Source of the DNA: JBHIBR01 sp046759145 [NCBI: Nitrospinota bacterium]
Lineage (GTDB): Bacteria; UBA8248
Direction of reading: 5' to 3'
Assembly (NCBI GenBank): GCA_046759145.1
Contig: JBHIBR010000065.1
Location: forward strand, 1 to 8,116
DNA: 8,116 nucleotides
Below the pieces are notes generated by a model, which did not search any database, had not been told where the DNA came from, and was given only the letters and a program-made list of their open reading frames with translations. The position numbers were made by a program, and so were the translations under genes. The first letter of the stretch is position 1, and every line of letters begins with the position of its first letter. This document shows positions 1 to 8,116 of this stretch, in pieces.

Positions 1-38
1 ACGGCTTCGATGAGCTTCTCCCTCTCGATGGCGTCCAC
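1..38 (-). CDS. Start of an unidentified gene, cut by the window edge
   Basis: Only the first 12 codons are present. A GTG start at 38-36 is followed by an open frame reading V-D-A-I-E-R-E-K-L-I-E-A and runs off the window. An AGAGGAGG Shine-Dalgarno sequence lies about 5 nt upstream of the GTG, and the start is 31 bp after the stop of the preceding radical SAM gene. Together these suggest a third gene of the same operon. The fragment is too short to name. In heme operons of this type an AhbA/AhbB or hem gene would be expected here, but nothing in these residues proves it. Confidence 0.45.
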   Translation of the reverse strand, partial: MDAIEREKLIEA

Positions 39-69
39 GGGCTCCTCCTCTCTGCGGGCCGGGTGGCCG

Positions 70-1290
70 TCAATGGCGGGAAGACCTCTCCCTCTTCCCG
101 GGCTTGGGAGGCTTGTAGGCGCAGCAAGGCTCGCTGGCCATGTAGTCGCCCGTCACGGCGTAGGAGCGCGCGCGCGAGCCCCCGCAGACCTCGCGGAAGT
201 CGCACCAGCCGCATTTCCCCTTCAGCTGCGCGTAGTCGCGGAGCTGGCGGAAGAGGGGGGAGTTCCGGTAGATGTCCACCGCCGAGCGCTCGCGGACGTT
301 TCCCCCGCGCAGGGGGAGGAAACCCGAGGGGAAGACTTCGCCCGTGTGGGAGATGAACACGAAGCCGTTGCCGTCGTTCACCCCCTTGGCCGGCCGGCCC
401 AGGCCATCGCCCGGCGAGAAGTCGGGGGTGGAGCGCCGGGCGAGGGATTCAGGTTTCTCGCCCCCGACCTCCCCGCGTCCGGCCCCGGGAGCCGCCCCCG
501 CGCCCTCGGCCCGGGCGCGCTGGATGACCACCCGGCGGTAGTGCTGGGCGGCGGTGGTCTTGATGCTGAAGGGCATCTCCTTCGAGAGGTCGTAGAGGAG
601 GTGGAAGATCTCCTCGCCCTTGCGGGCGCTCACCATGTCCTCCCTCGCCCCCCGGCCCACGGGCACGAGGAAGAAGGCGCTCCACATGTAGATCCCCTCC
701 CCCCGGAGCACCTCGGCGACCTGGCGCAGGCGGCCCTGGTTGTAGCGGGTGACGGTGGTGTTGACCTGGACCGGCAGACCGAGGTCGCAGGCGAAGCGGA
801 TACAGTTCATCGTCCACTCGAAGGAGCCGGGCACCCGCCGGAAGCCATCGTGGCTCTTGGCGTCGTGGCCATCCAGGCTCACGGCGAGGCCGGAGAGGCC
901 GCAATCCTTCATCCTCTCCATCACCTCCCGCGTCACGCGCTTCGTCCCTGCGGGCGTGATGGTCATGCGCAGCCCAAGGCGGTTTCCGTGCTCGATGAAG
1001 GTGAAGATGTCCGGGCGGTAGAGGGGGTCGCCCCCCGAGAGGACAAAGAGGATGGGGCCGAACTTGCGCACCTCCTCCAGGAGGGCCAGCCCCTCCTCCG
1101 TCGAGAGCTCCCGCTCATCCCGCCAGGGGCGCGCCTCGGCCCGGCAGTGGACGCACGCCAGGTCGCAGGCCTGGGTCACCTCCCAGATGGCGATGTAGGG
1201 GGAGAGGTTGAAGTCGAGCTCCCCGAAGTTGGGCTTGGGCCGCCCCTGGATTTCCGCAGCGGGGCGGCCAGGCGCTCCGGTGGGATTCAT
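70..1290 (-). CDS. Radical SAM/SPASM protein, AhbD-related (TIGR04053-like)
   Basis: 406 aa. The radical SAM cluster motif CDLACVHC (C42, C46, C49) binds the [4Fe-4S] cluster that cleaves S-adenosylmethionine. SGGDP (85-89) is the SAM-contacting strand and SLDG (138-141) a further core motif. The C-terminal SPASM/twitch region has C360-x2-C363-x5-C369 in a CGGSRARSYAVTGD context, with C389 or C390 as likely fourth ligand of an auxiliary cluster. NDGNGFVFISHTGEVFPSGF (305-324) and the overall pattern fit the TIGR04053 family, a relative of AhbD (Fe-coproporphyrin III decarboxylase, last step of siroheme-dependent heme synthesis). The ATG at 1290 overlaps the upstream gene's stop by ATGA and is preceded by GGAGG 7 nt away, so translation is probably coupled. 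Residues about 258-303 are an Ala/Gly/Arg-rich variable loop. Substrate unproven: heme-pathway decarboxylation is inferred from the family and neighbour, and another radical SAM modification is possible. Confidence 0.88.
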   Translation of the reverse strand: MNPTGAPGRPAAEIQGRPKPNFGELDFNLSPYIAIWEVTQACDLACVHCRAEARPWRDERELSTEEGLALLEEVRKFGPILFVLSGGDPLYRPDIFTFIEHGNRLGLRMTITPAGTKRVTREVMERMKDCGLSGLAVSLDGHDAKSHDGFRRVPGSFEWTMNCIRFACDLGLPVQVNTTVTRYNQGRLRQVAEVLRGEGIYMWSAFFLVPVGRGAREDMVSARKGEEIFHLLYDLSKEMPFSIKTTAAQHYRRVVIQRARAEGAGAAPGAGRGEVGGEKPESLARRSTPDFSPGDGLGRPAKGVNDGNGFVFISHTGEVFPSGFLPLRGGNVRERSAVDIYRNSPLFRQLRDYAQLKGKCGWCDFREVCGGSRARSYAVTGDYMASEPCCAYKPPKPGKRERSSRH

Positions 1291-2507
1291 GAGGGGACCT
1301 CCGCGGGCTTGCTCCACTCGATGCCCAGCATCTCGGCCACCTTCCCGCAGTAGCACGCCGGGTCCTCCGCCCACCGGTCTCCGAAGGCGTAGTGGGCGCG
1401 GGCCCGGAAGTTCCCGTTGGTGAGCTCGAGGAAGGGGCAGCCCGCGCACTTACCCTTGAGGAGGGGCTTCCGGTCCCTGTAGCCCGCGAGGACGGGGTCG
1501 GTCGTGTCGGTCCAGATGTCTCCGAACTTGCGGTCCCGCACGTTGCCGAAGCTGTAGTCCCACGAGAACTGGTCGGCGTGGACGTTGCCGAGGTTGTCCA
1601 CGTCCGCAATGGCGATGCCGCTGCGGTTTCCCCCCTGCCAGCGCAGGAGGGTGTACACCTGCTGGGCGCACTTTCTGTCTTTCTTCAGAAGCTTGGCATA
1701 GAGGTAGGGGGCGTCCGAGTGGTTGTCGACGGTGACGATGTCCTTCTCGATCCCCCCCCGGTGGAAGTACTCGGCGCGCTCCACGATCTGGTCCACCACC
1801 TCCATGGTCTCCTCGCCCGTGAGGTCGTCGCGATTGATCTCCGAGCCCCGGCCCGCGTACACCAGGTGGTAGAAGCAGCAGCGCGGGATGTTTTTCTCCT
1901 CGATGAAGTCGAATATCTTCGGCAGGTCGCCCACGTTGTGGCGGGTGATGGTGAAGCGGAGGCCCACCGGGATGCCCGCCGCCTGGCAGTTCTCGATCCC
2001 ACGGACCGCCCGCTCGAAGGCCCCCTCCTGGCCGCGGAACCTGTCGTTCACCTCGCCGAAGCCGTCCAGGCTCACCCCCACGTAGGCCAGCCCGGCCGCC
2101 CGGAGGTTCCTCGCGGCCCGCTCGGTGATGAGGGTGCCGTTGGTGGAGAGGGTGGGCCGGATCCCCCGGGAGCGGGCGTAGCGCAGGAGCTCGTAGATGT
2201 CCTTGCGGACCAAGGGCTCCCCCCCAGAGAAGAGGATGGCCGGAGCGCCGAACTCCGCCATCCCGTCGATCATGCGCCTCGCTTCCTCGGTCGAGAGCTC
2301 CCCGCCGTAAGCCTTGTTCTCGGAGTCCGAGTAGCAGTGGATGCAGGAGAGGTTGCACCGCCGGGTGGCGTTCCAAACGACGACGGGCTTGCAGTCGGTG
2401 GTGTACGCGAGCAGGTGGCCCGGCATCCCCTCGCTGGCCTTACGGCCGGCGCGCTCCACCTCCTCGGGGGTGACGTAGCCGTTCCAGAGCTTACTCACAC
2501 GGAGCAT
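1287..2507 (-). CDS. ahbC: AhbC/NirJ-like radical SAM protein (12,18-didecarboxysiroheme deacetylase)
   Basis: 406 aa. The radical SAM motif CNLSCIHC lies at C51, C55 and C58, after VVVWNATRR. SGGEP is at 94-98, STNGTLIT at 121-128 and SLDG at 146-149. The FYHLVYAGRG stretch (212-221), VDNHSDAPYLY (260-270), VDNLGNVHADQF (303-314) and IWTDTTDP (331-338) match AhbC/NirJ2 proteins as I know them. AhbC removes the C2 and C7 acetate side chains of 12,18-didecarboxysiroheme to give Fe-coproporphyrin III in the cytoplasm. The C-terminal SPASM region has C354-x2-C357, but where the family normally has the Cys of a CGGNF motif this protein reads TNGNF (T363). C385 and an extra C387 follow. The ATG at 2507 follows a GGGGAGGGGG ribosome site and begins 1 nt after a small ORF. 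The stop overlaps the next start (ATGA). A NirJ-type heme d1 role is the main alternative. Confidence 0.82.
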   Translation of the reverse strand: MLRVSKLWNGYVTPEEVERAGRKASEGMPGHLLAYTTDCKPVVVWNATRRCNLSCIHCYSDSENKAYGGELSTEEARRMIDGMAEFGAPAILFSGGEPLVRKDIYELLRYARSRGIRPTLSTNGTLITERAARNLRAAGLAYVGVSLDGFGEVNDRFRGQEGAFERAVRGIENCQAAGIPVGLRFTITRHNVGDLPKIFDFIEEKNIPRCCFYHLVYAGRGSEINRDDLTGEETMEVVDQIVERAEYFHRGGIEKDIVTVDNHSDAPYLYAKLLKKDRKCAQQVYTLLRWQGGNRSGIAIADVDNLGNVHADQFSWDYSFGNVRDRKFGDIWTDTTDPVLAGYRDRKPLLKGKCAGCPFLELTNGNFRARAHYAFGDRWAEDPACYCGKVAEMLGIEWSKPAEVPS

Positions 2508-2508
2508 C

Positions 2509-2610
2509 TCATTCCCCCTCCCCGGGGGCGAGCCGCGCGTAAGCGAAGGCGCCCATCAGGCGCTCGCACTTGAGGGCGCCCGACCGGCCCGTGTCCACGC
2601 GCACGGGCAT
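2509..2610 (-). CDS. Possible small ORF (33 aa) directly upstream of ahbC
   Basis: ATG at 2610-2608, TGA at 2511-2509, 33 codons. The peptide starts MPVRVDTGRSGALKCERL, has one cysteine (residue 15) and an acidic Gly/Glu-rich end. Third codon positions are almost all G or C, as in the neighbouring genes, but a high-GC background weakens that test. GGGGAGGAG lies 11 nt upstream, rather far for a ribosome site. The stop is one nucleotide before the ahbC start, which would suit translational coupling. I recognise no family. It could be a coupling or leader peptide, a radical SAM (RiPP-type) precursor, or chance. It is the only start-to-stop reading of the 285-bp ligA-ahbC gap that I find persuasive. 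Confidence 0.33.
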   Translation of the reverse strand: MPVRVDTGRSGALKCERLMGAFAYARLAPGEGE

Positions 2611-2718
2611 AGGATCGCGAACTCCTCCCCTTCTGCGGGCCCCGCGCCAACGCCCGCACTCCCCTCCCCAGGGACCCCCGGAGACCGGGAGAAACCCCGG
2701 GCTGATGCAGAATTTCCT

Positions 2719-2734
2719 TTCCTAATATTAGCAA
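2719..2734. promoter_or_regulatory. AT-rich near-palindrome, candidate operator/promoter of the radical SAM operon
   Basis: The plus strand reads TTCCTAATATTAGCAA. The central CTAATATTAG (2722-2731) is a perfect 10-bp palindrome and the outer TT/AA also pair, with one mismatched position on each side. It sits in the only clearly AT-rich patch of the window, between the ligA terminator and the leader of the radical SAM genes. On the minus strand TAATAT could be a -10 element, with TTGCCG (2750-2745) as a poor -35 at 15 bp. The promoter reading is weak. Symmetry and position suggest a dimeric regulator site, but I cannot assign it to a known regulator. Confidence 0.35.
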
Positions 2735-2773
2735 AAAAAGAGGCTCGGCAAAAGGGACTTGGGCCGGTTCCTC
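2731..2773 (-). terminator. Probable intrinsic terminator after ligA
   Basis: Read on the minus strand, GAGG (2773-2770) pairs with CCTC (2743-2740), and CGGC (2766-2763) with GCCG (2749-2746). The stem has a small internal loop and a 13-nt apical loop, and is followed directly by seven T residues (2739-2733). It lies 20 bp past the ligA stop and would separate the tol-pal/ligA unit from the radical SAM operon. The stem is imperfect, so efficiency is uncertain. Confidence 0.55.
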
Positions 2774-2792
2774 CCCCCGTCCCCTCTGCCCC

Positions 2793-5735
<2,943 letters not shown>

Positions 5736-5744
5736 AGCTCGCTC

Positions 5745-5777
5745 CAAAAAAACTCCCCGGCCGCCGGGCGGCCGGGG
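5745..5777 (-). terminator. Strong intrinsic terminator between pal and cpoB
   Basis: The minus strand has a perfect 10-bp GC stem, CCCCGGCCGC paired with GCGGCCGGGG (5777-5755) with a 3-nt loop, then AG and seven T residues (5752-5746). It starts 16 nt after the pal stop. Stem strength plus T-run make this the clearest terminator in the window. The T-run ends where the longest cpoB open frame begins, so terminator and cpoB initiation region are adjacent or overlapping. Confidence 0.85.
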
Positions 5778-5793
5778 AAGAGAGCCATCCCCC

Positions 5794-6411
5794 CTAGCCG
5801 ACCAGCTCGGCTGGCACCCCGCCGGTGATGTTGAACTTCGCGCGGCGGTTCTTCGCCCAGGCTGTCTCCCCCTTGCCCGGGTCGAGCGGACGCTCCTCCC
5901 CGTAGCTGATCGTGGAGATCCGCTCAGCCCTCACGCCCAAAGAGGCGAGGAAGTTCTTCGCACTCGTCGCTCGCCGCTGGCCCAGGGCCAGGTTGTACTG
6001 GTTGGTGCCCCGCTCGTCGCAGTGGCCCTCGATCTGGATGCGGATGTCGGCATATCTCAGGAGGAAGCGGGCCTTGCGCTTGAGGATCTCCTGGGCGTCG
6101 GGCCTGAGCTCGGACTTGTCGAAATCGAAGTGGATGAGCTCCTTCTCGAAAGCCTCCCGCTCGGCCAGGAACGCCTGGCGCCGACGCGCCCGCTCGGCCG
6201 CCATCGCCTCCTCCCGCGCGGTGGGGCGGCGGGGGAGGGTTTCCCGGACGCTCGGCGGCGCCGGCCTTCGCTCGGGAGGCTTCACGGGCTTTCTCACGGC
6301 CAGGGCCACCCGTTCCTCTCCCAGCTCGACCACCTTGGTACTGCATCCCACCAGCAGCGCGGACCCCGCGACCAGCGCCACGCCCGCCGCACACCGCCCG
6401 AGATAAAACAT
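5794..6411 (-). CDS. pal: Peptidoglycan-associated lipoprotein Pal
   Basis: 205 aa, ending in TAG. Residues 1-22 are a lipoprotein signal with lipobox LVGC, and Cys23 is the lipidated residue. A basic, Pro-rich and then helical linker (about 40-90) precedes an OmpA-like domain: IHFDFDKSELRPDAQ (93-107), IEGHCDERGTNQYNLALGQR (127-146) and YGEERPLDPG through NRRAKF (170-193). Asp132 and Arg190 correspond to the residues that hold the diaminopimelate part of peptidoglycan. Pal anchors the outer membrane to the wall and is the partner of TolB and TolA. The ATG at 6411 is preferred over an upstream in-frame GTG (6429), because GGAGGAGG lies 6 nt before the ATG and would otherwise be inside the gene. 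The linker is longer than in E. coli Pal. A promoter precedes it and a terminator follows, so pal may also be made as a single-gene transcript. Confidence 0.95.
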   Translation of the reverse strand: MFYLGRCAAGVALVAGSALLVGCSTKVVELGEERVALAVRKPVKPPERRPAPPSVRETLPRRPTAREEAMAAERARRRQAFLAEREAFEKELIHFDFDKSELRPDAQEILKRKARFLLRYADIRIQIEGHCDERGTNQYNLALGQRRATSAKNFLASLGVRAERISTISYGEERPLDPGKGETAWAKNRRAKFNITGGVPAELVG

Positions 6412-6474
6412 CCGCTTCCTCCTCCGCACCCTCAGAGACGAGGACGAACCTCAAGGCCTTCGAGATCAGGCGGC

Positions 6475-6504
6475 ATTATAGACCCCCCCTCACGGGGAAG
6501 TAAA
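6475..6504 (-). promoter_or_regulatory. Sigma70-like promoter upstream of pal
   Basis: On the minus strand a perfect TATAAT (-10, 6480-6475) lies 18 bp after TTTACT (-35, 6504-6499; four of six consensus bases). It is in the 116-nt stretch between tolB and pal, about 64 bp before the pal ATG. The spacer holds a CCCC-TCAC-GGGG type hairpin sequence (6486-6497). A consensus -10 is notable in such GC-rich DNA. It would let pal be transcribed independently of tolB. Confidence 0.6.
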
Positions 6505-6527
6505 GGGGCTGGCCAAGTTTTTCCCCC

Positions 6528-7844
6528 TCAACGGTGGCCCCGCGTCCAGTAGGGCTCGGAGCCCTCGGTGAGGCGCCTCAGCCGCGTCCCCCCCGCCGTC
6601 ATGACGTAGACCGCCTCGTCGCCATCGCGGGTGGAGGTGAAGGCCAGGTGTCGCCCGTCGGGCGACCAGGCGGGGCCCTGGCTGTCCCCCGGGCCCGAGG
6701 TGAGCTGTTGGAGACCGCTGCCGTCCGGGTTGATGAGGAAAACTTCCAGATTGCCCCGGCGCTTTCGCCGGCTGCTGAAGGCGATCTTGTCCCCCCGGGG
6801 AGACCAGGCGGGGGTGGTGTTGTACACCCCCTCGAAGGTGATGCGCCGGGGGCCGGAGCCGTCGGCGCCCAGGATGTAGAGTTGCGGAGAGCCCGAGCGG
6901 CTGGAGACGAACACGAGCTGCTTGCCGTCGGGCGACCAGGCGGGCGAGATGTCGATGGCCCAGTGGCGCGTGAGGCGGCGGAGGCGGCGGCTGGCGACCT
7001 CCAGGAGGTAGACCTCGAAGTTGTCCCCATGGGCGAGGGTGAGGGCGAGCCGCTTGCCGTCGGGCGACCACAACCCTGCCAGGGCGGCCCCCCTCTCCCA
7101 GGGCACCCGCCACTCGCCCTTTTCCTCCATGAGGTAGACCTGCGGCTGGCCCCCCTTGTAGGAGGTGTAGGCCAGGCGAGCGCCGTCGGGGGAGACGGAG
7201 GGGGAGAGGTTGATGGAGCCGTTGCGAGTGAGCTGGACGATGTTGTAGCCGTCGTAGTCCATGCGGAAGATCTCTTTGTTCCCCCGCCGGCGGGAGACGA
7301 AGACGATCTGGGTGTCGAACACCCCCTCCACCCCGGTGAACCTCTGGATGACGGCGTTGGCGAACTTGTGGGCGAGCAAGCGGTACTCGCCCACGGGGTA
7401 GATGTAGCGCTTTCCGAGCTCGAGGGTGCCCCGCACCACGTCGAACAGACGCGCCTCCACCCGGAGCTCCTGCCCCTCCACCAGGTAGCCCCCCTTGACG
7501 AGGGCCTCCGTGCCGACGATGTTCGCCCACTCGGGGAAGTTCTGCTCGCGCAGCGTGAGCCCCGCCCGCTGCGGGTCCTCCAGGTAGGAGGCGCGGTCGA
7601 AGACCCGGAAGAGGCCGGAGTTCTCCAAGTCGTCCGAGATGACTTGGGCAAGCTTGAGGGCCAGGGTGGGCTGCCGGTCGGCCACTCCCAGGCGCTTGAA
7701 CTCGGGGAGGGCGATGGGGAGCTTGCGGGCGGCGGGGGAGTAGAGGTCGAGGTAGATGCGGCCCGGGGGCTGGGCGGAGGCCTGAAGGACAAAGAGGATC
7801 GCCCCCAGCGCGAGAGCCGCCCCGAACCACCCCCCTCGCCCCAT
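6528..7844 (-). CDS. tolB: Tol-Pal system protein TolB
   Basis: 438 aa, close to the usual TolB length. A signal peptide (about 1-24, hydrophobic ALALGAILFVL, cleavage likely after QASA) exports it to the periplasm. The N-terminal alpha/beta domain (about 25-170) starts IYLDLYSPAARKLPIALPEF and includes the ISDDLENSGLFRVFDR motif. A beta-propeller of PD40-type repeats follows (about 175-438), with SPDG-like turns at 218, 260, 304, 348 (SPRG) and 393, and a last blade near EPYW. TolB binds Pal through the propeller and TolA through its N-terminus, switching Pal between free and peptidoglycan-bound states. The ATG at 7844 lies 10 bp after the tolA stop, with a GAGGGAAGAGGG ribosome site overlapping that stop, so the two are translated from one message. 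Longer in-frame readings upstream of this start only shadow tolA. Confidence 0.95.
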   Translation of the reverse strand: MGRGGWFGAALALGAILFVLQASAQPPGRIYLDLYSPAARKLPIALPEFKRLGVADRQPTLALKLAQVISDDLENSGLFRVFDRASYLEDPQRAGLTLREQNFPEWANIVGTEALVKGGYLVEGQELRVEARLFDVVRGTLELGKRYIYPVGEYRLLAHKFANAVIQRFTGVEGVFDTQIVFVSRRRGNKEIFRMDYDGYNIVQLTRNGSINLSPSVSPDGARLAYTSYKGGQPQVYLMEEKGEWRVPWERGAALAGLWSPDGKRLALTLAHGDNFEVYLLEVASRRLRRLTRHWAIDISPAWSPDGKQLVFVSSRSGSPQLYILGADGSGPRRITFEGVYNTTPAWSPRGDKIAFSSRRKRRGNLEVFLINPDGSGLQQLTSGPGDSQGPAWSPDGRHLAFTSTRDGDEAVYVMTAGGTRLRRLTEGSEPYWTRGHR

Positions 7845-7854
7845 CCCTCTTCCC

Positions 7855-8116
7855 TCAGGCCTCCGGGTTGTGGAAGCGGACGCCGATGTCCAGCACATCC
7901 CGGCCCAGCTCGGCCGGGAAGGGAGGAAGGGGATCGATCTTCTCCACCGCCCGCAGGGCGGAGTTGTCGAAGTGGATGTTGCCGCTCGAGCGCTCCACCC
8001 GGATATCCCGTATGGAGCCGTCCCGGAGCACCCGGAAGGTGACCACGGCCACCATCCGCTCCCGCCCGGGCAGGTTCCCGGGAAGGTTCCAGCTGTTGTG
8101 GACGGACTCAATGATC
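7855..8116 (-). CDS. tolA: TolA/TonB-family C-terminal domain, probable TolA (5' end outside window)
   Basis: The last 86 codons are present, ending in TGA at 7855. They read IIESVHNSWNLPGNLPGRER, then VAVVTFRVLRDGSIRDIRVE, RSSGNIHFDNSALRAVEKI and IGVRFHNPEA. This is the TonB/TolA C-terminal fold: a helix with a conserved Trp, a beta strand, the DGSI turn, the SSGN...D.SALRA helix and a final strand. Its place directly before tolB and pal identifies it as TolA, the inner-membrane protein energised by TolQR that reaches Pal and TolB across the periplasm. The membrane anchor and long helical domain lie beyond the window, so full length is unknown. TonB is the alternative by fold but not by position. 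Confidence 0.85.
   Translation of the reverse strand, partial: IIESVHNSWNLPGNLPGRERMVAVVTFRVLRDGSIRDIRVERSSGNIHFDNSALRAVEKIDPLPPFPAELGRDVLDIGVRFHNPEA

Noticed and set aside
10-1353. 447-codon open frame on the plus strand, with similar long plus-strand frames at 1392-2573, 3159-4346, 5077-6552 and 6534-8042
   Set aside because: All lie opposite well-supported minus-strand genes. Their translations are Ala/Gly/Pro/Arg/His-rich with no family motifs, as expected for antisense frames in GC-rich DNA.
1291-1449. 53-codon N-terminal extension of the second radical SAM gene upstream of 1290
   Set aside because: It overlaps the end of the ahbC-like gene. The ATG at 1290 has GGAGG at 7 nt and an ATGA overlap, and homology begins after it.
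6505-6527. T-run on the plus strand near 6517 as a plus-strand terminator
   Set aside because: There is no plus-strand gene to terminate and no convincing stem directly before it.
6600-6960. Recurring GC-rich 15-20 bp similarity (gtcgggcgaccaggcggg) in tolB as a DNA repeat element
   Set aside because: Each copy encodes the AWSPDG turn of a TolB propeller blade, so it is protein repeat structure rather than a mobile or CRISPR repeat.
7845-8111. Extended 527-codon frame for TolB
   Set aside because: The extra N-terminus overlaps the TolA C-terminal domain in another frame. A signal peptide and ribosome site support the start at 7844.

Overview
The window is high-GC (about two thirds G+C by eye), and every gene I can support reads on the minus strand, so transcription runs from high to low coordinates. 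A Tol-Pal system with lipoproteins implies a Gram-negative (diderm) bacterium. Tol-Pal beside an AhbC-type radical SAM enzyme suggests an uncultivated lineage near Desulfobacterota, Methylomirabilota, Rokubacteria or Tectomicrobia. That placement is a low-confidence inference.

Right half (8116 to about 4797), Tol-Pal cell-envelope operon in transcription order: the C-terminal end of tolA (cut by the window edge), tolB (10-bp gap), a 117-bp gap with a sigma70-like promoter, pal, a strong intrinsic terminator, then cpoB/ybgF. TolA, TolB and Pal link the inner membrane, periplasm and outer membrane/peptidoglycan during constriction. CpoB is the TPR protein that usually ends this operon. The terminator between pal and cpoB breaks the usual simple operon.

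Middle (4747 to 2793): NAD+-dependent DNA ligase ligA, 49 bp after cpoB. It is recognisable from adenylation domain to BRCT domain, but near 4043 it has an internal deletion of roughly 30 codons with a frame change. It is therefore either a broken gene or an assembly error. A probable terminator follows it (2731-2773).

Left part (2792 to 1), a separate transcription unit: an AT-rich near-palindrome (possible promoter/operator), a GC-rich leader with short hairpins, a possible 33-codon ORF ending 1 nt before the next start, and two radical SAM/SPASM genes overlapping by ATGA. The first closely resembles AhbC (12,18-didecarboxysiroheme deacetylase, siroheme-dependent heme pathway) but lacks a usual SPASM cysteine. 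The second is an AhbD-related protein of the TIGR04053 type. A third gene begins at the left edge after a good ribosome binding site. The simplest reading is tetrapyrrole (heme) biosynthesis. A peptide-modifying role, with the small ORF as substrate, is a speculative alternative.

I see no tRNA, rRNA, CRISPR array, insertion sequence or phage gene. The long plus-strand open frames are shadows of the minus-strand genes.
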